A model generated the notes under the pieces. It had not been told where the DNA came from, did not search any database, and saw only the letters and a program-made list of their open reading frames with translations. A program made the position numbers and the translations under genes. Source: Neostapfia colusana (taxonomy: Eukaryota > Streptophyta > Magnoliopsida > Poales > Poaceae). From it: a DNA stretch of 64,000 nt. How positions within the stretch are numbered: position 1 is the first letter of the stretch; each line of letters opens with the position of its first letter. Shown here in pieces: positions 1 to 8,400 of this stretch. The stretch lies in contig JASWHV010000005.1 in the NCBI GenBank assembly GCA_030760725.1, positions 31,443,241 to 31,507,240 on the forward strand. The letters run 5' to 3'.

Positions 1-54
1 ATCCCAGTTCAAACAACACTTAGTGTAGAAAAGTGTTCTTAAGCCGTTTAACCT

Positions 55-500
55 CGAACATGTCAGGGAGATTCGGATAAGTGTTCTCTGTGTAGCCTCG
101 GACATGTCCAAAGGATGAGGAGAAGTACTCTCTGAGTAGACTCGGACATATCCGAATAAAATCGGACATGTCCGAAGTCCAGGGGTTTTGGGAGATTCTA
201 AGTCAAGATGGTCGGACATGTCTGAAAAATGTAAGAAATGTACCCTCTATGTAGGTCCAGACATGTCCGATACTCTCTGTTTAGGGTCGGACATGTCCAA
301 AGTGGAGTTCGGACATATCTGAAGTCTGATAATATACGAAGTCTAGTTTGGATATGTCAGCTCGGACATGTCCGAAAAATGTCGGATATGTCCGAAGTGG
401 AATCAACAGGACAATTCAAATTAGTGTCAGTTGAGGACATCATTTTACCTTTGATGGTCCTCAATCTCGGACATGCCCGAAGTGGAGTTTGGATATTTCC
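55..500 (+). repeat. Array of palindrome TCGGACATGTCCGA in Copia LTR U3
   Basis: About eleven exact or near-exact copies of the self-complementary 14-mer TCGGACATGTCCGA lie at irregular spacing of roughly 20-60 bases, all upstream of the TATA box at 541. The copies near 164 and 364 are complete; others have one or two changes. The position suggests an enhancer array for a dimeric DNA-binding protein, which is inference. The same motif recurs at 31478-31590 and 31975-32060, upstream of the late ORF. Confidence 0.8.
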
Positions 501-540
501 GAACTTTAGTGATTGGCAACGGCAACATTTTGGGGATCCC

Positions 541-549
541 TATAAAAGG
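541..549 (+). promoter_or_regulatory. TATA box of Copia LTR
   Basis: TATAAAAGG lies just downstream of the palindrome array and about 730 bases upstream of the primer-binding site. This is the expected place for the LTR promoter. Confidence 0.6.
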
Positions 550-1275
550 AGGGATCTCATCCCCATTTCGCTGATGATCAACCCCAGTGCTTTCACCAAC
601 ATTCTTGAGCACTCCTAGACCTCTCTCACACCCTCTAGCACTCAAATTTGAATCTTGTGAGGATTTGAGGGTTTGTGAGGAAAATCAAGAAGAAGAGCAC
701 CTTGGATTGAGCTTGCTGATCTTAACACCTTGTTGTTGCTGTGGTTTGTGTTTATTACTCTAGGGACTTTGTCCCTAGGCGGCTAGGTGTCGCCCGGTGA
801 CTCCCAACTTGTGGTGAGACCCGTGAAGTTTGTATTACCTGTGTTTTGATTGTGGAACAACCAGGTTTTATCTTTGTGATCACTTGGTGAGGGTTAGGGT
901 TGAAAGAGACCAGGTCCTTTGTGGAATCCTCAACGGAGACATAGATTCCTGTGTGGGATCGAACTTCAGTGAACCAATACTTTTGTCCATTTGTGTTTAT
1001 TTACTTGTTCATCATATTTCACATTATTGCTCTTGCTTGTGTTGATCAAACCCTAGCTTAGAATTACTTCAATACTTAGATCATCTAACTCACTCAATTG
1101 GTTGCTAGTATTGTTTAAAAACTATTTATAGATCATATCACTCATACACCTGACCTAGAACTAGCTATATTTATTTTGAACAAGTTTGATTTCATCAGAC
1201 TTGTCCAGAACACTTACGAACTTGTCCGAACTTGACAGAATAGAATATGTTAATTATTATGTTTTAGATTTAAAT

Positions 1276-1287
1276 TGGTATCAGAGC
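1276..1287 (+). other. Primer-binding site, initiator Met tRNA type (Copia)
   Basis: TGGTATCAGAGC is the usual plant LTR-retrotransposon primer-binding site, complementary to the 3' end of tRNA-iMet. It marks the LTR/internal boundary 40 bases before the gag ATG. Confidence 0.85.
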
Positions 1288-1326
1288 CTAACTCTTGATT
1301 TAAATGCTTAACCGCTCAAATAGGAC

Positions 1327-2086
1327 ATGGGGGAGACAAGCACCTATTACGAGGGCAAGAAGCAAAGTGCTAAAGGTGATGGTGAGCGACATGACTCACA
1401 TCACTTTCACACAGGTGAGAGTGATGATGAAGTAAATTCCATCTCACCTTTCATGAGGAGGAGATATGCAGGTCAAAGAGCACGCTTTGATACCTCAAGT
1501 GATGAAGACAAGGAAGTGGAGCGTCTCATGGCCTTGATCAAGAAAATAAAGGATGACTAGAAGAAGAAAAAGAGGTAGGAGGAGGAGTTCAGGGACTACT
1601 CCCGATATCCTTTTAACTATGAACATATGAATACCAATCCTATTTTGTTTTCTATTCCCGTTGGCAAACCTCCCCATCTTGATGGTACAAACTACACAAT
1701 GTAGAGGCATAACATGAAATTGCATCTTATATCGCTTAACCCCGCTCTTTGGAGCGTCGTGTGTACATGTGTAGAGATTCTGGAAGATGATGAAGAGCTC
1801 ACTCCGGATCAAGAGCAACAAATTCACCGCAACGCTCAAGCCGCAGCTGTCATCATCTCATCATTGTCAAAAGAGGAATTTCACAAGGTGGATGGGTTGG
1901 GGATTGCCAAGAACATTTGGGACACTTTAAAGGTTGCACAATAAGGCATCAAGTCCATCCGTGATGCCAAGATTGAAATGATTGAGTGGTAGCTTGGAAG
2001 GTTTGCAATAGAAGACAATGAAACTCCTCAAGAAATATAGAACTGGCTCAACATACTCATCAACAAGAGTAGAGCCTATGGTTGCA
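1327..2086 (+). pseudogene. gag: Copia SIRE-like gag, 5' part, interrupted by Gypsy insertion
   Basis: Gag forms the virus-like particle. The frame opens with ATG at 1327 (start MGETSTYYEGKK), 40 bases after the primer-binding site. It continues through an acidic/basic region and a region typical of the plant Copia gag (segments LDGTNYTM near 1680 and IAKNIWDTLKVAQ near 1905). In-frame stops near 1558, 1576, 1702, 1942 and 1990 make it non-functional. At 2086 it is cut by the family-A Gypsy element, with TSD TTGCA at 2082-2086. The other half resumes at 21981. Discounting one TSD copy, the two halves sum to 1452 bases, a multiple of three, so the frame is preserved across the insertion. Confidence 0.85.
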
Positions 2087-2233
2087 TGTAACACCCTCAA
2101 TTTCATATTCATGCATGCACACATATTTCATATAGAGAAAACATTTTAAAAGAAGTAGAACAGGTGAAATATAGCTGAAAAGAGCCAATTCCAATCCACC
2201 GAGAGCGCCGTCGATACTTCCCGCGGCCGCCGG

Positions 2234-3056
2234 CCACGTGGCGCCTTCGGAGCTCATCCCTGCAAAAGGGGTGAGATCCGGCACTGCTGGCTACGTGGCA
2301 GGCTCGGAGCTTGCCTCTGCGGAAGGGGCGAGGACAGGCCCCATGGGACACGTGTTGCCCGCGGAGCTAGCCTCTGCGGAGAAGCGAGGCCCAGTCCCGC
2401 AGGACACGTGGTGCCTTCGGAGCTAGTCTCTGTGGAGAAGCAAAATCCAACCCCACGGGACACATGTCGCTCTCGGAGCTCACCCTCGCGGAGGGAGTGA
2501 GGTCCGGTCCTACTGGACACGTGTCGTTCTCGGAGCTCACCTCCGAGGAGAAGACACTGCGGGACACGTGTCACCCTCGGAGCTCGCCTCCGAGAGGTCT
2601 GACCCCGCCGGACATGTGTATCCCTCGGAGCTCGCCTCCGGGAGGTCCGACACTGCTCGGCACGTGTCGTCCTCGGAGCTCACCTCCGAGGAGAAGGAAG
2701 GTCCGACGCTGTTGGACACGTGTCGCTCTCGGAACTCGCCTCCGAGAGGTCCGCCCCGCTGGACACGTGTTGACCTCGGAGCTCGTCTCTGGGGAGAAAG
2801 GAAGTCCGGCGCTGCTGGATACGTGGCATTCTCGGAGCCCACCTCCGAGGAGAGGGGAGGTCCAGCACTGACACATGGCGCACGCGGAGCTCGCCTCTGA
2901 GGAGAGGGGAGGTCCCGCTGGCTAGACACGTGGCGCACGCGGAGCTCGCCTCTGAGAGAGAGGGAGGTCCCGTCCGCCAGACACGCGGCCCAACCGGAGC
3001 TTGCCTCTGCGAAAGAGGGAGGCCGCGCCTCCGCTGGACACGTGGTGTCTCCGGAG
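2234..3056 (+). repeat. Tandem G-box array in U3 of LTR A1
   Basis: About sixteen units of roughly 50-58 bp lie here. Each centres on CACGTG or a one-base variant, commonly GACACGTGTC. Most also carry an inverted repeat of the form CTCGGAG-loop-CTCCGAG. The array ends about 200 bases before the TATA box. G-boxes are bound by plant bZIP and bHLH factors (established knowledge); activity here is inference. The long ORFs over this block on both strands come from a GC-rich repeat without stops and do not encode proteins. Confidence 0.85.
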
Positions 3057-3251
3057 CTCTCCACTGCGGAAGGACGAGATCCTTAAGCAGATTTTTTTGT
3101 GCGCGCGGGAATACCCGGTATGGAGGAGACCGACACGATTTCCACGCTGACACCGCATCCAAATCAACTGGAGATAAGTTGTTAAGATCCACAATAAATT
3201 GAATAGGACTCTTCTTTAAATCCGATCGAAGTAGGACTCTTCTTTTCCTGT

Positions 3252-3259
3252 TATAAATA
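3252..3259 (+). promoter_or_regulatory. TATA box of LTR A1
   Basis: TATAAATA is followed by a pyrimidine-rich start-like region. The equivalent site is at 19800-19807 in the 3' LTR and, on the - strand, at 10594-10601 and 16129-16136. Confidence 0.65.
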
Positions 3260-4614
3260 TAACCCAAAACCCCTGGCCGCTACCACGTACCTATTTTTCC
3301 CTCCCTAAGTCAGCGACTTGGAAGCCCTAGCCCCAGCTCGCCGAGTTAGAGTTTCCACCCCTCGCCGGAGTTCAGATGACGGTGAACCCCTCCGGTGAGC
3401 CGCCGATGAGCTCCTCGCTGCTGCCATCGCTAGGAGGAAGGCCCCGACACCAAGGAGATGCGAGATAGGTCTTCGTTACAACCTTACGACATCATCGCGG
3501 TTTTCCTCGCATCTGTTTTTCTTCGCACCGAAGCCTTTTTGTGTGGACATATCACGTGTTGATCGGTTTTTGACGGTGGAATTGATCTAGATCTTGAGTC
3601 AAGATCATCACCACGTCCACACTTGATCCTTACACCCTTGTTCATCATAAAACCCCATGCAAGCCATTAAAACATGTAAGAACACGTACAAACTAAACTG
3701 CACCATAGGATCAGCATGCATCTACACCATTGCATCTTGAGTAAAGTTTGTGCATGATGATTGATTGCTGTGAATCTTGTATGTGTGTGATCATGAGTAG
3801 AAGGACAAGCTCAGGGAGCTACCTACGAAGGACTACAGCACCAAAACTTCGAAACACAAGAACAACAGAAACCACAAGAACAAGGCAAGTGCCCCTTGAC
3901 CATATTGATCCCATGTTTTGAAACTGTTTTGTTTGCGAAAACTGTGTATGCTTGAGTCAATTTGATGGGAACCCTTTTATAGGAGTTTTCTAGTTTTGTT
4001 AACCACCCTTGTTGCCGGGAAAGTTGATGAGTCGGGTATGGTCGTTTTTGCTTTTGCTTCGCTAATCTACGGGTTACGGGAAGCGAGATAGAACGTGTTT
4101 AGCTACTGCACTCATATGAATAATGATACTGAAAACTTGATGATGATAATGAACAAGAATCGGGGGAGATCTAGGCAAGCTTGGTTCGTGGATGTGGTAG
4201 AATGAGATAGTGGTTTACTTGCCATAGATCTAAGGACCGGTTCATGCGTGCACATGCCAAGAAAACAGTGCCACCACAGGGCTAAGTATGGGTGTGGCTT
4301 AGCTGACTAATTAGGTAAGTTGCTAGATTGTTATGCACCGTGGAAGGCGCAGGGAATTGGAGTCGAGAGAGGACTGCCCTGGGAACTGCATGGCACAAGA
4401 GGGGGCCCGTAGGTTGGAGAATGGTGATTCGAGCCTGCTGGTGAAACCTTAGTGAGTCCATACATCTAGTAGCCCCTTTGTAAAGGCTATTTTGTGATCT
4501 CTTGGCCATACACCAACGGTTGTGTACTGGTATAATGGAGATTCTGCAGTCGCCGATGGGTGACGAAATCACAAACTTGTGGGTAAAGTGGTGCCACCTC
4601 CGCAGAGTGTAAAA

Positions 4615-4638
4615 CTATCATGATAGTCGTGCTTACGG
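4615..4638 (+). other. Conserved palindrome plus hairpin, LTR A1
   Basis: The 12-bp palindrome CTATCATGATAG is followed without a gap by TCGT-GCTT-ACGG, a 4-bp stem with a tetraloop. The first stem pair is T-G here, a wobble in RNA, where sister LTRs have C-G. The same layout occurs in every LTR family of the window. Confidence 0.6.
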
Positions 4639-5304
4639 TCACAAGCGCCTCGCTAACTTCCATGATTAGATGGGATGGTTATCGGGATGGTTATTGGTAT
4701 GGTTATGGTTTGGTCTTTGGATTTGGTTTCGGGACTGTTGAGTCTTGGTAATGAGATTGGTTTCGGGACTGTTGAGTCTTGCCAATGAGATTGGTCTGGT
4801 GGTATGAATATGAGATGGTTATGGATATCATGAATATGAGATGGATTGGATACCTTGAGTATGAGAAAAAGTTGAGAAAGCTAAATGTCTGGATAAGACA
4901 TGAAAAGTGGAGAATCATGATGGAGGTATGTTACTGGTTTAATTGGATACATGTTGGGATTAAATTCACTTAAATCTAGTTGCTGTTTTTATCATGTTTT
5001 TGAAATAAACATTGCTTTCTGCATTGAGTCTTTTTATTCCTACCTTGCTGTAAGCTACATGTCATACTTCCCGCACTTGCTGAGTACGACATGTACTCAC
5101 CCTTGTATCATCATACAAATATCAGCAACAAGAGAGGAGTACTTCGAAGATCACGTGGAGTACTAGGCGTGCATATTACCGTCAACTTGCCTGTGGAGTT
5201 GGAGATGGAGCCGCTGCCGTGTTTAGATGCATCCGCTATCATTAGAGACTTCCGCTGCTAGAATAAGTTAGAGACTTCCGCTGCAAGAATGAGTTAGAGA
5301 CTGA

Positions 5305-5313
5305 TGTAATAAA
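5305..5313 (+). terminator. Poly(A) signal TGTAATAAA, LTR A1
   Basis: TGTAATAAA lies about 130 bases before the LTR end. The same nonamer is found in the 3' part of LTRs of families A, B and C, which supports its use as the polyadenylation signal and the LTR orientations. Confidence 0.55.
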
Positions 5314-5442
5314 GTACTTAAACCCTATTATTCGTGGTTATATTCTAAATTCAGTTTGTGGATTACATGTGTATGTGTGATGAACATCCTGGACACACAT
5401 ATGCATTAGTTCGGATCCGTTTTCATGGGACGGGGCATCACA

Positions 5443-5606
5443 TTGCAAGAAGTGGACTGACCATGAAGTGGTCCAAAAGATGATAAGAGCCTTCACGGTG
5501 CGCAATCTCACACTTTGCACCTTGATATGGGAGAACCCTCATTTTGACTCCATGACTCCCGATGAGGTTCTTAGAAAGTTTGTGAACCATGAGATGATGG
5601 AAAAAG
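5443..5606 (+). pseudogene. Duplicated fragment of Copia gag between LTR A1 and Gypsy leader
   Basis: These 164 bases, beginning with the TSD TTGCA, match 21981-22144 with two differences by eye. They are the Copia target sequence that properly lies only downstream of the 3' LTR. The Copia match stops at AAAAAG (5601-5606) and Gypsy leader follows from about 5607-5610, with GGC possibly shared at the joint. The family-A primer-binding site that should follow the LTR is missing. This cannot arise by simple insertion; see findings. Confidence 0.9.
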
Positions 5607-6012
5607 AGGCAAGCCTAGGTAGAAGTCACAGATTTGCATTAGAGCCACATTGCCCGTAGGACGCAAGCCTAGGTAGAATGCATAGATTGGCATCAGAACC
5701 ACCTTGACCGTAGGATGCAAGCCAAGGTAGAATGGACACCCTAAAACCCATAGGAACGTTTGAACCATAGAAGCTTGAATAGGAGTGGTGTGAACTTTTG
5801 TGATGATTGCTTGTGTTTGAATGGTTAGTGTGAGTTGTGGGACGCTTCAGCGTTCTCCATATCTGCACATAGTAGAGAGATGTGAGATGCTTTGGCATGT
5901 GTTCACATCCTCATATAAAAGTAAAAATATTTAGTCCATCCACCTTGATGCATATAGTTGAGGGGATCAATCTAAACTTCTAACTTCTACTCCACCCAAC
6001 TCCCTCTCACAG
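5607..6012 (+). other. Truncated Gypsy A leader with primer-binding-site-like units
   Basis: Non-coding leader upstream of gag. At least two degenerate units resemble the primer-binding site plus leader (GCATTAGAGCC near 5635, GGCATCAGAACC near 5689), separated by GCAAGCCTAGGTAGAA-like spacers. The rest up to the gag ATG at 6013 matches, in reverse, the leaders at 7797-8068 and 13311-13581. No gene is seen. Confidence 0.7.
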
Positions 6013-6548
6013 ATGGTGAGGGAAAATGCCAGCCGTCAAAGGAGAAACATTCGTGGCAACCATGAACCCCAATAGGATGGCCACGATGAAGTTCCTGAGA
6101 ATGTTAACCCCGGGGCTGTTGAAAACAATCTTGAACGGTTGATGGCTATGCAGAACCAGCTCATGCAAACTATGATCCAAACTTTGGGTCAGCTGCAAGC
6201 CAACAACAATAACCCCGTTCCTGCACCACCACCACCACCACCACCGGCGGCTCACAACCGACTGGGAGAGTTCATGAGGACTCGACCGCCTACTTTTGCA
6301 CAAGCTAATGATCCCATGGAGGCCAACGATTGGTTGAAGTCCATGGAGAAGAAGCTTGCTATTGTTCAGTGCAATGATTGGGCGAAAGTTCTCTTCGCAT
6401 CGCACCAACTTATGGGAGCAGTCGCTGACTGGTGGGACGCTCTTTGCAATGCTCATGTCGACCAGGAGACTATCACTTGGACTGAGTTCAAGGAGAGTTT
6501 CCGCTCTCATTACGTCCCTGTTGGAGTCATGATGCTAAAAAGGCAAGA
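6013..6548 (+). pseudogene. gag: Gypsy A gag, N-terminal part
   Basis: Structural Gag of a Tekay/Del-like chromovirus. ATG at 6013 is supported by the equivalent starts at 7796 and 13310 on the - strand. Features in order: a basic N-terminus (MVRENASRQRRN), a glutamine-rich segment with MQNQLMQTMIQTLGQLQ, a proline run near 6225-6245, then the retrotransposon gag domain (LGEFMRTRPPTF, DWLKSMEKKLAIVQ, DWWDAL, ITWTEFKESFR). There is an in-frame TAG at 6073-6075 where the sister copies have Glu. The frame is cut at 6548 by the nested complex (TSD CAAGA 6544-6548) and resumes in register at 17248. Confidence 0.88.
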
Positions 6549-6996
6549 TGTGATGCCCCTATCCCGAGAAGAAAAACCTCTCGGAACAGAGACTGATGTG
6601 TATGTGTGCCCAGGATGTGATGCACATACACATATAATCCACAAACTGAATTCAGAATATATATAACCACGAATGAATAGATTCAAGTACTTTATTACAT
6701 CAATCTTTATTGCAGCAGAAGTCTTATCTTAGCAGCGGAAGTCTTCTAAACTATAGTGGAAGCAAACTAAGCCGCAGCAGCGGCTCCATCTCTACTCCAC
6801 AGGCAAGGTTGAGGGTAGATTACACGCCTAATACTCCACGTGGTCTTCATAGTACTCCTCTCCTGTTGCTGATGATGAAGTAATAATGCAAGTTTGAGTA
6901 CATGACGTACTAAGCAAGTGAGGGAAAATATGATATGTAGCTTCCAACAAGGTAGGTATAAAAAGGCTCATTGCATAAAAGCAAAGTTTATTTCAC
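6549..6996 (-). repeat. 3'-terminal fragment of third LTR of - strand complex
   Basis: About 448 bases match the end of the family-A LTR (compare 8401-8870 and 13914-14380), including a TTTATTACA poly(A)-signal complement near 6690. At TTTCAC (6991-6996) the LTR match stops and gag starts. The rest of this LTR is deleted. Confidence 0.85.
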
Positions 6997-7796
6997 GTTG
7001 CTCCCTTGTGGCTGGTATGGCATCTTTGTCTTGCTCTCTTGCTCGATCTCTCTGATCTTGCTTTCAACCACTATAGCTTTGTCAACTAGCTTCTGGAAGC
7101 TCGCATAGTCATTGTTGAGAAGTTGAACCTGGATCTCATTGTTTAACCCTCTCATGAACAAGTACTGCTTCCATTGGTCTGAGTTGACATCTTCGGGGGC
7201 ATACCTTGAAAGCTGCATGAACTTGTTGAGGTACTCATTCACGGTCTTCTTTCCTTGGCGGAGACCCTCGAACTCTTGCCTTTTGAGCATCATGACACCA
7301 GCAGGGGCGTAATGAGAGCGGAAGCTCTCCTTCAACTCAGTCCAAGTAATAGTCTCCTGATTGACATGAGCGTTGCATAGAGCGTCCCACCAATCAGCGG
7401 CAGCTCCCATAAGTTGGTGCGATGCAAAGAGAACTTTCTCTCGATCATTGCACTGAACTATGGCAAGCTTTTTCTCCATGGACTTCAACCAATCATCGGC
7501 CTCCATGGGGTCATTAGCTTGTGAGAAAGTAGGCGGTCGAGTCCTCATGAACTCTCCCAGCCTGTTGTGAGTCGGCGGTGGTGGCGATGGTGCAGGAACG
7601 GGGTTGTTTTTGTTGTTGGCTTGCAGCTGACCCAAAGTTTGGATCATAGTTTGCATAAGCTGGTTCTGCATGGCGATCAACCATTCCAGGTTGTTTGCAC
7701 CAACTCCGGGGTTGTCATTCTCAGGAACCTCAACGTGGTCATCCTCTTGGTTGCCACGACGTTCCTCCCTTGACGGCCAGCGTTTCCTCTCACCAT
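6996..7796 (-). pseudogene. gag: Gypsy A gag fragment, - strand, first copy
   Basis: Gag begins at the ATG whose complement is 7794-7796. A one-base deletion near 7758 throws it out of frame after about a dozen codons. The main gag domain then reads cleanly in another frame from about 7680 down to 6996 (MQNQLMQTMIQTLGQLQ, DWLKSMEKKLAIVQ, DWWDALCNAH, YLNKFMQLSRYAPEDV). The C-terminal half of gag, zinc knuckle and protease are absent because of the deletion joint with the LTR at 6995-6996. The two bases AC at the joint are shared by both parent sequences. Confidence 0.88.
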
Positions 7797-8068
7797 CTGT
7801 GAGAGAGAGTTTTGTAGAATAGAGGTTAGAAGTTTAGAGTGATCCCTCCCAACTATATGCATCAAAGTGGATGGACTATATATCATCCTATATGAGGATG
7901 TGATCAAGTGCCGAAGCATCTCACATCTCTCTACTATGTGTGGATATGGACAACGCTGAAACGTCCCACAACTCACACTAAGCACTCAAGCACAACAATC
8001 ATCACAAACGTTCAGCACCCAACTCCTATTCAAGGCTTACTCAATGGGGGTCCTGTGCGGTTTGGGGT

Positions 8069-8400
8069 GATACCAATCTGTGACTACCAATCTGTGACTT
8101 TGTCCTATGGTCAATGGGGTTCTAATGCCAATCTATACAATCTACCTATGCTTGCATCCTATGTTCAGCGTGGCTCCTAGTACCAATCTGCGACTAGGCT
8201 TGCATCCTACTGTTAACCGTGGTTCTGCTACCAATCTGTGATCAATCTAGGCTGGTGACCTACAGTCAACCGTGGTTTCTAAAACCAATCTGCGATTTCT
8301 ATCTAGGCTTGTGATCTACAGTCAACCGTATTAGCTGTATACCGATCTGTGACCTATATAGGCGTGTGACCTACGATCAACCGTGGCTCTGATACCAATC
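8069..8400 (-). repeat. Tandem primer-binding-site-like array in leader, first copy
   Basis: On the - strand, directly after the LTR, the true primer-binding site GATTGGTATCAGAGCCAC (8400-8383) is followed by about seven repeats of the same layout every ~50-58 bases: end-of-LTR-like GTCACA, GATTGGTA with or without CAGAGCC, then a CGGTTGAC-CTAGG spacer. Later units are more degenerate. The rest of the leader (7797-8068) is single-copy and non-coding. Confidence 0.8.

Larger units (their letters stand above)
1..1272 (+). repeat. 5' LTR (truncated by window start) of Copia SIRE/Maximus-like element
   Basis: This is the LTR upstream of a Copia gag. A tRNA-iMet primer-binding site follows at 1276-1287 and the gag ATG lies at 1327. 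It holds a dense array of a 14-bp palindrome (about 55-500), a TATA box at 541-549, and a transcribed R/U5 part without coding potential. The left end is outside the window. The right end is placed just before the primer-binding site; no clean terminal CA is visible, so that edge is uncertain by some tens of bases. The short ORFs inside (for example 238-618) are made of the repeat and are not genes. Confidence 0.75.
2087..5442 (+). repeat. 5' LTR of family-A Gypsy (LTR A1)
   Basis: This 3356-bp LTR starts TGTAACACCCTC and ends GGCATCACA. It contains a G-box tandem array (2234-3056), a TATA box (3252-3259), a long transcribed part with a conserved palindrome-hairpin (4615-4638) and a TGTAATAAA poly(A) signal (5305-5313). 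It aligns along its whole length with 18632-21980 and, in reverse, with 8401-11669 and 13914-17242. It is flanked on both sides by TTGCA, so locally it looks like a complete solo LTR. The stretch 3300-5300 holds no gene. Confidence 0.92.

Noticed and set aside
2238..3267. Many long ORFs on both strands over the repeat arrays (also 10690-11520, 16260-16930, 18768-19750)
   Set aside because: They translate GC-rich tandem units without stops, give repetitive peptides in several frames at once, lack domains, and lie in LTR U3 upstream of TATA.
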